Source: Synergistetes bacterium JGI 0000079-D21 (GTDB lineage Bacteria; Synergistota; Synergistia; Synergistales; 79-D21). Taken from it: a DNA stretch of 32,747 nt. Shown here piece after piece: positions 15,504 through 23,415 of this stretch. Both the position numbers and the translations under genes were made by a program. Location: NCBI GenBank assembly GCA_000402835.1, contig AQRZ01000047.1:1-32747 (forward strand), given 5' to 3'. Within the stretch, counting starts at the first letter, position 1. Each line of letters begins with the position of its first letter. Below the pieces are notes generated by a model. It was not told where the DNA came from and did not search any database. It saw only the letters and a program-made list of their open reading frames with translations.

Positions 15504-16748
15504 TCAATTGAACCGGGACAAAAGCGGGACCAGTTCGTTGATGTCCGGGGCCACCGAAAGCGGTACCCCGACGGCCTTTCGGGCGCTCTTCGCGTCCTTC
15601 AGGCCGTTTCCGGTCACCACGAAGGCGACCCGTTCATCCGGCGAAAGAGCACCCGCTTCGGCCATTTTCCTGAAACCCGCGAAGCCGGCGACACCGGCAG
15701 GCTCCCCGAAGACGCCGGTCGTCCGGGCCAGCTCCCGGATGGCTCCCAGGATCTCCTCGTCCGTCACGGTCACCATCGTCCCGCCGGTCTTGCGGACCGC
15801 CCGAAGGGCCTTTGCCCAGTTGCGGGGTGCCCCAACGGCGATGCTGTCCGCCAGGGTATCTTCGTGCCCGGGCGTGATTCTGGCCGCACCCGCCGCAAAG
15901 GCATCGGCGATGGGACGGCTTCCCTCGGCCTGGACACCGACCAGCTTCGGCATCCTCTCGATGAATCCCAGCTCCAGCAGGTCGGCGAAGCCCTTGTAAA
16001 GGCCGCCGATGCAGCAGCCGTCGCCCACCGCGATGAAAACCCGGTCGGGGACCTCCCAGCCCAGCTGTTCGGCGATCTCCAGGGCGCAGGTCTTCTTTCC
16101 CTCCACCAGGTAGGGGTTGATGGCACAGTTGCGGTTGTACCAGCCGAAACGATCGATGGCCGCGGTGGCGAGGCTGAAGGCGTCGGCGTAGTCCCCCTTC
16201 ACGAGGAGCACCCGTGCGCCGTACACCAAAAGCTGCGTCACCTTCGCCTCTGGAGCCCGCTCGGGGACAAAGATGTAGCAGGGCAGGCCGGCCACGGCCG
16301 AAAAACCGGAAAGGGAACTGGCGGCGTTGCCGGTGGACGCGCAGGCGATCGCGGACTGCCCGGCATCCAGGGCCTTGGCCACTCCCACGGCGCTGGCTCG
16401 GTCCTTTAGGGACGAGGTGGGGTTGCGGCCATCGTCCTTGACGTACACGGCCTTGACCCCGTACCGGGAAGCCAGGGCCTTGCTTTCGTAGAGCGGGGTC
16501 CATCCCACGCGCAGGGAAGGGACGTTTTCCTCCTTCTCGACCGGGAGGATGGCCCGGTAGCGCCAGAGGCTCTCGTCCCTGCAGGCGGCCAGGGATTCCC
16601 GGCTGAACCCGGCCTTCACTGCGGCTTCCAGGTCTACGTTCACGTCCAGTGTCCCGTCCAGGCCGCAATCCGGGCAGGTGTAAGGGGCGCTCCCCGGGTC
16701 GAAGACCCGCCCGCAGAGCACGCAGACCAGGGACGTCGGCCTAGGCAC
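15504..16748 (-). CDS. Threonine-synthase-like PLP enzyme with N-terminal zinc ribbon
   Basis: A 414-residue fold-type-II PLP enzyme. The N-terminus has two cysteine pairs (C9/C12 and C25/C28) forming a rubredoxin-like knuckle, as in many short threonine synthases. The cofactor lysine is in NPTSSLKDRAS (near residue 117), followed by the substrate loop ASTGNAASSL and the GDGCCIGGLYKG loop. The ending GVFGEPAGVAG and FVVTGNGLKD is typical. Threonine synthase is the closest named relative, but the operon contains no other threonine-biosynthesis gene. An ammonia-lyase role in degradation is therefore as likely. It starts with GTG at 16748, overlapping the stop of the peptidase gene, with GGGAAGGG upstream. 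Confidence 0.85.
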   Translation of the reverse strand: MPRPTSLVCVLCGRVFDPGSAPYTCPDCGLDGTLDVNVDLEAAVKAGFSRESLAACRDESLWRYRAILPVEKEENVPSLRVGWTPLYESKALASRYGVKAVYVKDDGRNPTSSLKDRASAVGVAKALDAGQSAIACASTGNAASSLSGFSAVAGLPCYIFVPERAPEAKVTQLLVYGARVLLVKGDYADAFSLATAAIDRFGWYNRNCAINPYLVEGKKTCALEIAEQLGWEVPDRVFIAVGDGCCIGGLYKGFADLLELGFIERMPKLVGVQAEGSRPIADAFAAGAARITPGHEDTLADSIAVGAPRNWAKALRAVRKTGGTMVTVTDEEILGAIRELARTTGVFGEPAGVAGFAGFRKMAEAGALSPDERVAFVVTGNGLKDAKSARKAVGVPLSVAPDINELVPLLSRFN

Positions 16749-17952
16749 GGCCGCAGCCCTTCCCGGCCAGGATGGCCCGGATGATGCCGGTGTAGCCTTC
16801 GCAGGCCAGGTTCAGCTGGTCCAGCTCGATGTACTCGTCCACGACGTGGGCCAGTGTCTCCAGGGACCCGCCGTACCCGATCGTCGGGATCCCCGCCTTG
16901 CCGGCGTAGTAGCTTCCGTTGGTGCAGAAGTAGTAATGGGAAACCACCGGGTCCTGGCCCACGGAGCGGAGTCCCGCCAGAGCGGACTGGACCACCGGGT
17001 GGTCTTCCTCGAAGAGCCAGGCCGGGGCGAACCGCTCGGCCTTGATCGGGGCTCCCGTGTAGCAGCGGTCCTCTCCCACGGCGAGCCTGACGGAGGCTTT
17101 TAGCTCCGGATCCTTCGCCATTTCCGCGTCGAGGATCTCCTGCACCTGGGCCAGGACGACTTCCTTCGTCTCGCCGACGAGAAGGCGCCGGTCGAAGGTG
17201 GCCGTGCAGCGGTCGGGGATGACGCTGGCCCCGGGGTAGGGGTTCGAGATGATGTCGGTGACCTCCAGGATGCCCTTGCCCAGGACCGGGTGGGTCCTGG
17301 GGACGAACTTCTCCTCGAGGGCCACGAGGAGCTTCGCCATCTTCTTGACCGCGTTGAGGCCCACCGAGGGATCCGAGGAATGGGCGCTCTTGCCGGCGGT
17401 TTCCACCACCACCTCGGCCCGCCCCCTCTGGCCCCTCTTGAGGGTCAGGTTCGAGGGCTCCCCGATCACCACGCAGTCGGGCTTCACCGCGGTCGCGATG
17501 AGCTCGCAGGCGACCCCCTCGAAGCACTCCTCGTGGACGCTGCCCGCCACGACGACCTCCCCGTCCAGCAGGTCGCCGAAATCCTGCTTCACGTGGGCCG
17601 CGGCGTGGATCATGGCGGCCACGTTGCCGATCATGTCGGTCGTTCCGCGCCCGTAGAGGCGCCCGTTCTCGACTTCCGCCCCGAAGGGGTCGTGAGTCCA
17701 CTTGGAGGGATCCGTGACGTCCACCTGGTCGATGTGCCCCTCCAGGAGGATCCGGACCCCGCCCTTGCCCAGCCGGATGCGGCCGATGACGTTGCCCAGG
17801 GCGTCCACGAAGACCTCGTCGTAGCCCAGGGCCTTCATTGCCGATACGATGAACTCCGCCCGGTTCTTCTCCTGTCCCGACAGGGCCGGCCGGCGGACCA
17901 TTTCCCGGCAGTCCTCGAGAAGCCGATGTTTCCGCGCCTCGCTCAAGCTCAC
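16741..17952 (-). CDS. M20-family metallopeptidase, YgeY type (active-site complete)
   Basis: A 403-residue cytoplasmic metallohydrolase of the ArgE/DapE/YgeY group, which cleaves dipeptides or N-acyl amino acids using two metal ions. All expected ligands are present: H73 and D75 in EGHIDQV, D106 in YGRGTTDM, base E141 and ligand E142 in VHEECFEG, E165 in IGEPSN, and the late His in LAHVVDEYIELD. The dimerisation domain lies in the middle (GRAEVVVETAGKSAHSS). The start is GTG at 17952: GGGAGGTG precedes it and its GTGA overlaps the stop of the paralogous upstream gene. YgeY itself is tied to selenium and purine-type gene clusters in enterobacteria; here the partners are PLP enzymes and a deacylase. 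Confidence 0.9.
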   Translation of the reverse strand: MSLSEARKHRLLEDCREMVRRPALSGQEKNRAEFIVSAMKALGYDEVFVDALGNVIGRIRLGKGGVRILLEGHIDQVDVTDPSKWTHDPFGAEVENGRLYGRGTTDMIGNVAAMIHAAAHVKQDFGDLLDGEVVVAGSVHEECFEGVACELIATAVKPDCVVIGEPSNLTLKRGQRGRAEVVVETAGKSAHSSDPSVGLNAVKKMAKLLVALEEKFVPRTHPVLGKGILEVTDIISNPYPGASVIPDRCTATFDRRLLVGETKEVVLAQVQEILDAEMAKDPELKASVRLAVGEDRCYTGAPIKAERFAPAWLFEEDHPVVQSALAGLRSVGQDPVVSHYYFCTNGSYYAGKAGIPTIGYGGSLETLAHVVDEYIELDQLNLACEGYTGIIRAILAGKGCGRA

Positions 17953-19172
17953 TTTCCACACACCTCCCGAAAGATCTCCGGACCACCCAGGGTGGAAGCC
18001 GCGATTCCGTAGTACCCGCGGCAGGCCCCAAAAAGCTGGTCCAGCTCGATGTATTCGTCCACTGCATGGGCCAGGTCTGCCGACGAGGGCCCGAAGGCCA
18101 CGGTCGGCAGGTGCAGCTGGCCCCCGTAGAAACAGCCGTTTGTTCCGAAACCCGGACCCCAGGAAACCCGGGGGTCGAGCCCCATCCCCTCGAGACCGGC
18201 CTTCGCGGCCTCCAGGAAGGGGTGATCCTCCTCCAGGACCCAGGCCGGTGCGAAATGCTCCGCCCGGATGGGGATCCCCGTGTAGCACCGGTCCTCCGAG
18301 GAAGCCACCGAGAGCTTCCACTGGATCGAGGGGTCTTCCGCGGCTTCCTCCTGCAGGATTTCTTCCAGCTGGGCCAGCACGTCCTCCTTCGTCTCGCCCG
18401 CCAGGAGCCGACGGTCGAAGACCGCTCGGGCCCGGTCCGGGATGGCCCCCACGCCTTCCTCCGGTTCCGTGGAAAGACGGACGAGGACCAGGATCCCCTT
18501 TCCCAGGAACGGATCCGCGGGGGGCCGGAACCCCTTTTGGATCGCCCCAAGCAGCCTGACCATGCCGTCAGCGGCATTGATGCCGAACTCCGGGTGGGAG
18601 GAGTGGGCCATCTTCCCCGCCGTCTCCAGGAGCAGCTCGGCCCTGCCCCGCTGGCCCCGAACCAGTTCAAGCCCGGAGGCTTCCCCGGTGACCACGAAGT
18701 CCGGCATGCATCTCATGGCCACGGCCCTGGAAGCCACGCCCTCGAATTTCTCCTGGTAAACCGTCCCCGCGACCACCAGGCTTCCCGAAAGCCGGCAGCC
18801 CAGGTCTTCCTTCAGGAAGGCCCCCGCCATCACCATCGCGGCCACGCACCCCTTCTGGTCGGAAGCCCCCCGCCCGTAGAGCCGCGTCCCCTTGACGAAG
18901 GCCCCGTAGGGGTATTGGCTCCAACGGGTGAAATCACCGGTTTCGACGTGGTCCAACTGGGCTTCCAGCAAGAGGGTCGGACCGGGGTTTTCGAACCGGA
19001 TCCGGCCGATCACGCTACCGTAGGGGTCCACTGCCACATCGTCGTATCCCTGGGAGCGCATGGCCTCGGCCACCCGCAGGCCGATCTCCCGTTCCGCCCC
19101 CGAGAGGCTAGGGGTCCTGACCAGGTCCCGGCAGAAGCCGGAGAGCTCTTCCCTTCGCTTGGAGTCCAGCAT
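17949..19172 (-). CDS. M20-family peptidase paralogue with degenerate active site
   Basis: A 407-residue tandem paralogue of the next gene, sharing the same architecture and long similar stretches (GQRGRAELLLETAGKMAHSS; GRGASDQKG; LAHAVDEYIELDQL). Two essential positions differ. The first metal-binding His is Q72 in LLLEAQLDHVET, and the general-base Glu is Q140 in TVYQEKFEG. D105, E141, the GEAS glutamate and the late His remain. The frame is intact and overlaps the next start by four bases (GTGA), so it is kept and co-translated. It may be a non-catalytic partner of the second peptidase, or have changed chemistry. The ATG at 19172 follows GGGAGGGAA. Confidence 0.88.
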   Translation of the reverse strand: MLDSKRREELSGFCRDLVRTPSLSGAEREIGLRVAEAMRSQGYDDVAVDPYGSVIGRIRFENPGPTLLLEAQLDHVETGDFTRWSQYPYGAFVKGTRLYGRGASDQKGCVAAMVMAGAFLKEDLGCRLSGSLVVAGTVYQEKFEGVASRAVAMRCMPDFVVTGEASGLELVRGQRGRAELLLETAGKMAHSSHPEFGINAADGMVRLLGAIQKGFRPPADPFLGKGILVLVRLSTEPEEGVGAIPDRARAVFDRRLLAGETKEDVLAQLEEILQEEAAEDPSIQWKLSVASSEDRCYTGIPIRAEHFAPAWVLEEDHPFLEAAKAGLEGMGLDPRVSWGPGFGTNGCFYGGQLHLPTVAFGPSSADLAHAVDEYIELDQLFGACRGYYGIAASTLGGPEIFREVCGK

Positions 19173-19206
19173 CCCGTTCCCTCCCGGGAAATGACCTCGT
19201 GAAGCA

Positions 19207-19243
19207 AAGCCGGCCCCGGCTTCCAGCCAGGGCCAGCCGGCTT
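19207..19243 (-). terminator. Weak hairpin between the symporter and peptidase genes
   Basis: Arms AAGCCGGC (19207-19214 and 19236-19243) can pair; on the minus strand the 3' arm runs into TTTGCTT. It may attenuate rather than end transcription after the symporter gene, since the following genes have no clear promoter. Confidence 0.4.
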
Positions 19244-19277
19244 ATCCGTAATCCTTACCGGTAGGAGCCCTAGAGCC

Positions 19278-20630
19278 CTACTTCAGCCCTTCCTTGGCAA
19301 GGAAATCGCGGTAGACCTTCATGAAAACCCCGCTCAGCATCAGCAGGGCGAGCATGTTCGGGATCCCCTCGATCCCGGTGGAAACGTCCACGATCGTCCA
19401 GACGAACTCGACCGGCTGGGTGACCGCGATGAACGGAGGCACCAGGTACAGCCAGAGGAACGGTTTGACCGCCTTCGAGCCGAAGAGGTACACCACCGAC
19501 GTTTCGTACTCCACGGTGTAGCCGACCATGGTGGAAAAGGCGAACAGCAGGACCCCGATCGCGACGATCGCTTTTCCGACCCCCCCGTAGAGGGACTCGA
19601 ACGCCGCGAAGGTAAGGTCTACGCCGTTCAGGCCGCTGTGCCAGAGGTCCGGGGCGGCGATCAGGATGACCAGGGCCGTCATGGTGCAAATGACGATCGT
19701 GTCCATGAAGACCTCGAACACGCCGAACAGCCCCTGGCGGACCGGGTGGTCAGTGATGGCAGTGGCATGGACCATGGGGGCCGAGCCCATGCCCGCCTCG
19801 TTGGAGAACATGCCTCTCGACATGCCCCGGCGCATCGCCAGAAGCAGGCTCGCTCCCGCAAACCCTCCAACGGCAGGAGCGGGCTGGAAGGCGTAACGGA
19901 AGATCAGGCCGAAGACCTCGGGCAGCCGGGTGATGTTCACGGCAATGATCCCCAGGGCGCCGAGGATGTAGAAGGCGCACATAAAGGGAACGAGTTTCTC
20001 GCAGAACTGCCCGATACGCTTGAATCCCCCCAGGACCACGAGTGCCGTGAAGACCACGGCCACGCCGGCCGTCACGAGGGGCGGGATGTTGAAGACGTTC
20101 TTCATGGCGGAGGCCATCGTCGCCGGCTGGACCCAGACGGCCGTTCCGAGCGCCCCGAGGATCATCATCGCCGCGAAGAACTGGGCCAGGGGCTTCCACT
20201 GCTTGCCGAGCCCCTTCTCGATGTAGTACATGGGTCCGCCGTAGAAATTGCCCTTCTCGTCCTTGATTCGGTAGTGGACGGCAAGCGTCACCTCGACCAT
20301 CTTGGTCATCATGCCGAAGAGCGCGACCACCCACATCCAGAAGACCGCCCCAGGCCCGCCGATGGCGATCGCCGTGGCGACGCCCGCGATGTTCCCGTTG
20401 CCGACCGTACCCGCCAGCGCCGTCGAAACGGCCTGGAAGGGGGTCATGGTTCCCTCTCCCCTGGTTTTCCGGTCGAAGATCTTGAAAAGCGTGTTCTTTA
20501 GGACGTACCCCAGGTGCCGGATCTGGAAAAAGCCGGTTTTGAAGCTGAAGACGATGCCGCAGGCAAAGATGAGGATCATCATGGGCCATCCCCAGAGTTG
20601 CCCCGCCAGCCAGTCGAAGAAAGCGACCAT
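19278..20630 (-). CDS. Alanine/glycine:cation symporter (AgcS family)
   Basis: A 450-residue inner-membrane protein with about eleven helices that imports alanine or glycine with sodium ions (or protons). Diagnostic family stretches are FQAVSTALAGTVGNGNIAGVATAIAIGGPGAVFWMW (about residues 64-99, given here because it is the substrate-site signature), YGGPMYYIEKGLG, RGMFSNEAGMGSAPM near residue 276 and YTVEYETSVVYLFG near the end. Length is normal. The ATG at 20630 follows GGGAAGGA. It is the first gene of the minus-strand operon and diverges from a LysR regulator with 137 bases between them, so it is probably controlled by that protein. It would supply or recycle the small amino acid handled by the operon. 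Confidence 0.94.
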   Translation of the reverse strand: MVAFFDWLAGQLWGWPMMILIFACGIVFSFKTGFFQIRHLGYVLKNTLFKIFDRKTRGEGTMTPFQAVSTALAGTVGNGNIAGVATAIAIGGPGAVFWMWVVALFGMMTKMVEVTLAVHYRIKDEKGNFYGGPMYYIEKGLGKQWKPLAQFFAAMMILGALGTAVWVQPATMASAMKNVFNIPPLVTAGVAVVFTALVVLGGFKRIGQFCEKLVPFMCAFYILGALGIIAVNITRLPEVFGLIFRYAFQPAPAVGGFAGASLLLAMRRGMSRGMFSNEAGMGSAPMVHATAITDHPVRQGLFGVFEVFMDTIVICTMTALVILIAAPDLWHSGLNGVDLTFAAFESLYGGVGKAIVAIGVLLFAFSTMVGYTVEYETSVVYLFGSKAVKPFLWLYLVPPFIAVTQPVEFVWTIVDVSTGIEGIPNMLALLMLSGVFMKVYRDFLAKEGLK

Positions 20631-20767
20631 CTCTATCCTTCCCGTGAACGAAAATCGGGCTTCATCGGAAATGAACCCCGTGTTTTGAGAATAATTCCTG
20701 GTGTATAATTTTCAATACCTTAATATATCGTTATGGGTATAAGAAGAGCTTATAGGGAGGCGTTCCA
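20631..20767. promoter_or_regulatory. Divergent control region between the symporter operon and lysR-type gene
   Basis: This A+T-rich stretch stands out from its surroundings. On the plus strand a perfect TATAAT (20704-20709) could serve the LysR gene. On the minus strand TTGAAA with TATTCT 16 bases away could serve the symporter operon. An interrupted dyad, ATACC (20715-20719) and GGTAT (20736-20740), is a candidate regulator site of the size LysR proteins use. The boxes overlap, which would suit mutual control. No experimental support is available. Confidence 0.5.
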
Positions 20768-21682
20768 ATGAACCTGAACCAGCTTCGGGTTTTCTGCACG
20801 GTCGTATCCGAGGGAGGATTCCTGCAGGCCTCACGAACACTATACATGTCCCAGCCCGCGATCAGCCAGCACGTGGCCGCCCTGGAAAAGGCCATTGGGG
20901 TTCGGCTTTTCAACCGGAAGGGGCGCAACATTTCACTGACCCCGGAAGGGAGAACCCTCCTCGTCCTGGCCAAAGAGGTCCTGGAAAAAGCGGACGGGAT
21001 CCCGGATCGGTTCCGGGAAATGAAGGAGCTCAGGACCGGGAAGCTCGCCGTGGGGTTCGAACCCAACCCGGCCATGACACTGCTGCCCCCTGCACTGAAG
21101 CGGTTCAGGGCCGAGTTCCCGGATATCCATGTCACCCTCGTGACCGACCGCCAGGTCCCCCTCCTCCAGCGGCTTTCTTCCGGGGAAATCGAGATGGCGG
21201 TCGTCGGTGGGAACCGCAGGAGCCTGCCGACCACGGGGCTGGTTACCCGGTCGCTGGGGATGGAGAACCTGACCCTGATCGTCCCCCCGGAAACCGCCCG
21301 GGAAGGGGCGGAGCCGCTGCCTCCAGAATTCCTCGAGAACGCACCCCTGGCCCGGTACCTTCCCTCCTGCTTCCTCTCCCCCGTGGTGGAAGACTACCTG
21401 CTCCAGCACCAGGTCAAGCCCAAGTCGGACCTCTGGGTCGACGACCCGGCTGCCGCAGCCCGCTTCGTCTCGGAAGGGATCTGCCTGGCCATCGTGAACC
21501 GGGGGATCCTGTCCGGTAAGGGGACCCCGTTTTCGGTCCGCGAAGTTCCGCTCGCGGGACTCGAAACCCTCAGCTGGGAATTCAGCGTCGCCTATTCGTC
21601 CCGCCTGGGGCTTTCCTACGCGGGGTGGGCTTTCGAAAAAATCCTTGAAGCCGAATCCCCGAAGGCCCTGAAGACGGCATGA
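20768..21682 (+). CDS. LysR-family transcriptional regulator
   Basis: 304 residues, normal for the family. The N-terminal winged helix-turn-helix is textbook: MNLNQLRVFCTVVSEGGFLQ, then AISQHVAALEKAIGVRLF, then LTPEGRTLL (residues 1-65). A linker helix and a two-lobed ligand-binding domain follow, beginning GKLAVGFEP near residue 91. The ATG at 20768 lies behind GGGAGG. It is transcribed away from the symporter-to-TRAP operon and is the natural candidate to control it. The co-inducer is probably a substrate or product of that operon. A terminator of the convergent glyA gene overlaps its stop codon. Confidence 0.93.
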   Translation: MNLNQLRVFCTVVSEGGFLQASRTLYMSQPAISQHVAALEKAIGVRLFNRKGRNISLTPEGRTLLVLAKEVLEKADGIPDRFREMKELRTGKLAVGFEPNPAMTLLPPALKRFRAEFPDIHVTLVTDRQVPLLQRLSSGEIEMAVVGGNRRSLPTTGLVTRSLGMENLTLIVPPETAREGAEPLPPEFLENAPLARYLPSCFLSPVVEDYLLQHQVKPKSDLWVDDPAAAARFVSEGICLAIVNRGILSGKGTPFSVREVPLAGLETLSWEFSVAYSSRLGLSYAGWAFEKILEAESPKALKTA

Positions 21683-21717
21683 AAAAAAGGCTGGTGGGCC
21701 GACGGCCCCCCAGCCTT
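21682..21717 (-). terminator. Terminator of glyA
   Basis: A stem of two near-complementary 14-base arms (21687-21700 and 21704-21717; AAGGCTGG arms) is followed on the minus strand by seven T residues (21682-21688). It begins at the last base of the LysR stop codon. On the plus strand no T run follows, so it mainly serves glyA. Confidence 0.85.
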
Positions 21718-21741
21718 GCACGGAAAAAACGGGAGCGAGGC

Positions 21742-23010
21742 TCAGTCCTTGAAATCCCCGTAGAGAGGGAAAGCCTTGCAAAGTTCCAGGACCTCCGCCT
21801 TGATGCGAGCCAGTTCGGTTTCGTCCTCGGGGCTTTTTGCCACCCGCCCGATCCACGAAGCGATCTTCGCCATCTCCCCCGGGCCGAAGCCCCGGGTGGT
21901 CACGGCGGGCGTCCCGACCCGGAAACCGCTCGTCACCATGGGAGGCTGCGGGTCGAAGGGCACGGCGTTCTTGTTCACCGTGATCCCAGCCTTGTCCAGG
22001 GCCTGCTCCATCGCCTTGCCGGTCAGGCCTCGGTCCACCAGGCTCACGAGGAGAAGGTGGTTGTCCGTCCCGCCGGAAACGAGCCGGAACCCCCGCCGTT
22101 CCAGTTCGTCTCCCAACGCCCGAGCGTTTTCCACGATCCTTCGCTGGTAATCGGCAAAGTCAGGCTTCAGGGCTTCCCGGAAAGCCACCGCCTTGGCGGC
22201 GATGACGTGCATGAGCGGGCCTCCCTGCATGCCGGGGAAAAGGGCCTTGTCCACGGCCTTGGCCTGGTCGGCCCTGCACAGGACCATGCCGCCCCGGGGC
22301 CCCCGGAGGGTCTTGTGGGTCGTGGTGGTGACGAAGTCGCAGAAGGGCACCGGGTCCTTGTGGAGCTTAGCCGCAACAAGACCGGCAATATGGGCCATGT
22401 CGAACATCAGGAGAGCTCCTATCCGGTCGGCGATGGCCCGGAAAGCCTCCGCGTCGATCACCCGCGGGTAGGCCGTCGCCCCGCAGACGATGAGCCTGGG
22501 CCTGTATTCCAGCGCCAGGCGCTCCACCTGCTCGAAATCGATCGTTTCCGTGTCGCGCCGGACGCCGTAAGGGACGACATTGTAGAGCTGCCCGGAAAAG
22601 TTGACGGGTGAACCGTGGGTCAAGTGGCCTCCGTGCGCCAGGTTCATGGCCAGGACGGTATCGCCAGGCTTCAGGGCCGCAAAGTAGACCGCCATGTTGG
22701 CCTGGGATCCAGAGTGGGGCTGGACGTTCGCGTGGTCCGCCCCGAACAGCCGTTTCGCCCGCTCGCGGGCCAGCTCCTCGGCCACGTCCACCTCCTCGCA
22801 CCCTCCGTAGTAGCGCTTTGCCGGATAGCCTTCCGCATACTTGTTCGTGAGGACGGAGCCCATCGCCGCCAGTACCGCGGGAGAAACGACATTCTCGGAG
22901 GCGATCAGCTCGATTTGGTTCTGCTGTCGCCGGACCTCCCGGCGGATGACCTCCGCGATTTCCGGGTCCGTCTGCTTCAGGCTTTCCCAAGCTTTTCCGT
23001 ACATGGGCAT
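21742..23010 (-). CDS. glyA: Serine hydroxymethyltransferase
   Basis: A 422-residue cytoplasmic PLP enzyme interconverting serine plus tetrahydrofolate with glycine plus methylene-tetrahydrofolate. Family signatures are all present: [62 protein letters not shown], and the PLP-lysine motif [14 protein letters not shown] (Lys near residue 228). [11 protein letters not shown] and the C-terminal [11 protein letters not shown] follow. Two ATG codons six bases apart (23010 and 23004) lie behind GGGGAG; the upstream one is reported, but the second has better spacing. It is monocistronic, with its own promoter and terminator, and divergent from the gyrB unit. Confidence 0.97.
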   Translation of the reverse strand: MPMYGKAWESLKQTDPEIAEVIRREVRRQQNQIELIASENVVSPAVLAAMGSVLTNKYAEGYPAKRYYGGCEEVDVAEELARERAKRLFGADHANVQPHSGSQANMAVYFAALKPGDTVLAMNLAHGGHLTHGSPVNFSGQLYNVVPYGVRRDTETIDFEQVERLALEYRPRLIVCGATAYPRVIDAEAFRAIADRIGALLMFDMAHIAGLVAAKLHKDPVPFCDFVTTTTHKTLRGPRGGMVLCRADQAKAVDKALFPGMQGGPLMHVIAAKAVAFREALKPDFADYQRRIVENARALGDELERRGFRLVSGGTDNHLLLVSLVDRGLTGKAMEQALDKAGITVNKNAVPFDPQPPMVTSGFRVGTPAVTTRGFGPGEMAKIASWIGRVAKSPEDETELARIKAEVLELCKAFPLYGDFKD

Positions 23011-23082
23011 CACTCTCCCCATCTCTATTGTTGCCGTTTTAAATTTTCTCACATATCTATGTTTTAGCGAAACAGCGAAAAC

Positions 23083-23111
23083 ATTTAAACAGAGGAACTG
23101 CGAAAGGTCAA
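23083..23111 (-). promoter_or_regulatory. Candidate glyA promoter
   Basis: On the minus strand TTGACC (23106-23111) and TTAAAT (23083-23088) are 17 bases apart. The transcript would carry a leader of about 65 bases, in which I see no known riboswitch. It lies back to back with the gyrB-operon promoter, whose -10 box is 27 bases away. Confidence 0.5.
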
Positions 23112-23134
23112 CAGCCGGGATCCGTCGGCGGTTT

Positions 23135-23143
23135 TGATATAAT
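23135..23143 (+). promoter_or_regulatory. Extended -10 promoter of the remB-like/gyrB unit
   Basis: TGATATAAT is a perfect extended -10 element (TG-n-TATAAT). No good -35 box is present, as is common for this type. Transcription would start near 23150, about 38 bases before the TTG start codon of the small gene. Confidence 0.7.
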
Positions 23144-23187
23144 TGTCGCGTAGGGTTCGCCAATTTGCCCGCCTGGAGGCCATTCCC

Positions 23188-23415
23188 TTGTTCCTTCCGC
23201 TTGAAGAAGACGGAGTTGTCGATCTGGGCCGAGTCGTCGCCCTCGTAAGGGAGGGGAACGAAACGGCCATCGTTTTGCGTGACGGCAGCGTCATGGCAAC
23301 GGGCTTCACGCCCATGACCCTGGCTCGCCGCTACGAGCGGTTCCGGGAAGCCGCCAGGCCGGGGACCCCTTTTAGCCGCCCGTTGAAGAAAAGGAGAGGA
23401 CCGATCAGCCAATGA
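23188..23415 (+). CDS. Short RemB-like (DUF370-type) protein upstream of gyrB
   Basis: 75 residues. The start is TTG at 23188, with GGAGG eight bases upstream; an open frame further upstream overlaps the promoter and is rejected. The protein begins [19 protein letters not shown], which resembles the opening of Bacillus RemB (hydrophobic run, acidic pair, VV, then a second beta strand). RemB also sits directly before gyrB. The C-terminal tail is basic (RPLKKRRGP). RemA/RemB proteins are small DNA-binding regulators. The stop overlaps the gyrB ATG (ATGA), so the two are translationally coupled. The gene is secure; the family call rests on weak similarity plus position. Confidence 0.65.
   Translation: MFLPLEEDGVVDLGRVVALVREGNETAIVLRDGSVMATGFTPMTLARRYERFREAARPGTPFSRPLKKRRGPISQ

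Noticed and set aside
12288..15999. Long plus-strand frames opposite the D-aminoacylase and PLP-enzyme genes
   Set aside because: The minus-strand genes have clear motifs and ribosome sites; the opposite frames are compositionally biased shadows.
15504..16748. Assignment as a biosynthetic threonine synthase (thrC)
   Set aside because: No hom or thrB is near and all neighbours are catabolic or transport genes, so only a family-level call is made.
23011..23187. Glycine or folate riboswitch in the glyA leader
   Set aside because: The leader is short and A+T-rich with only small repeats (AGCGAAAC-like); no conserved aptamer core is visible.
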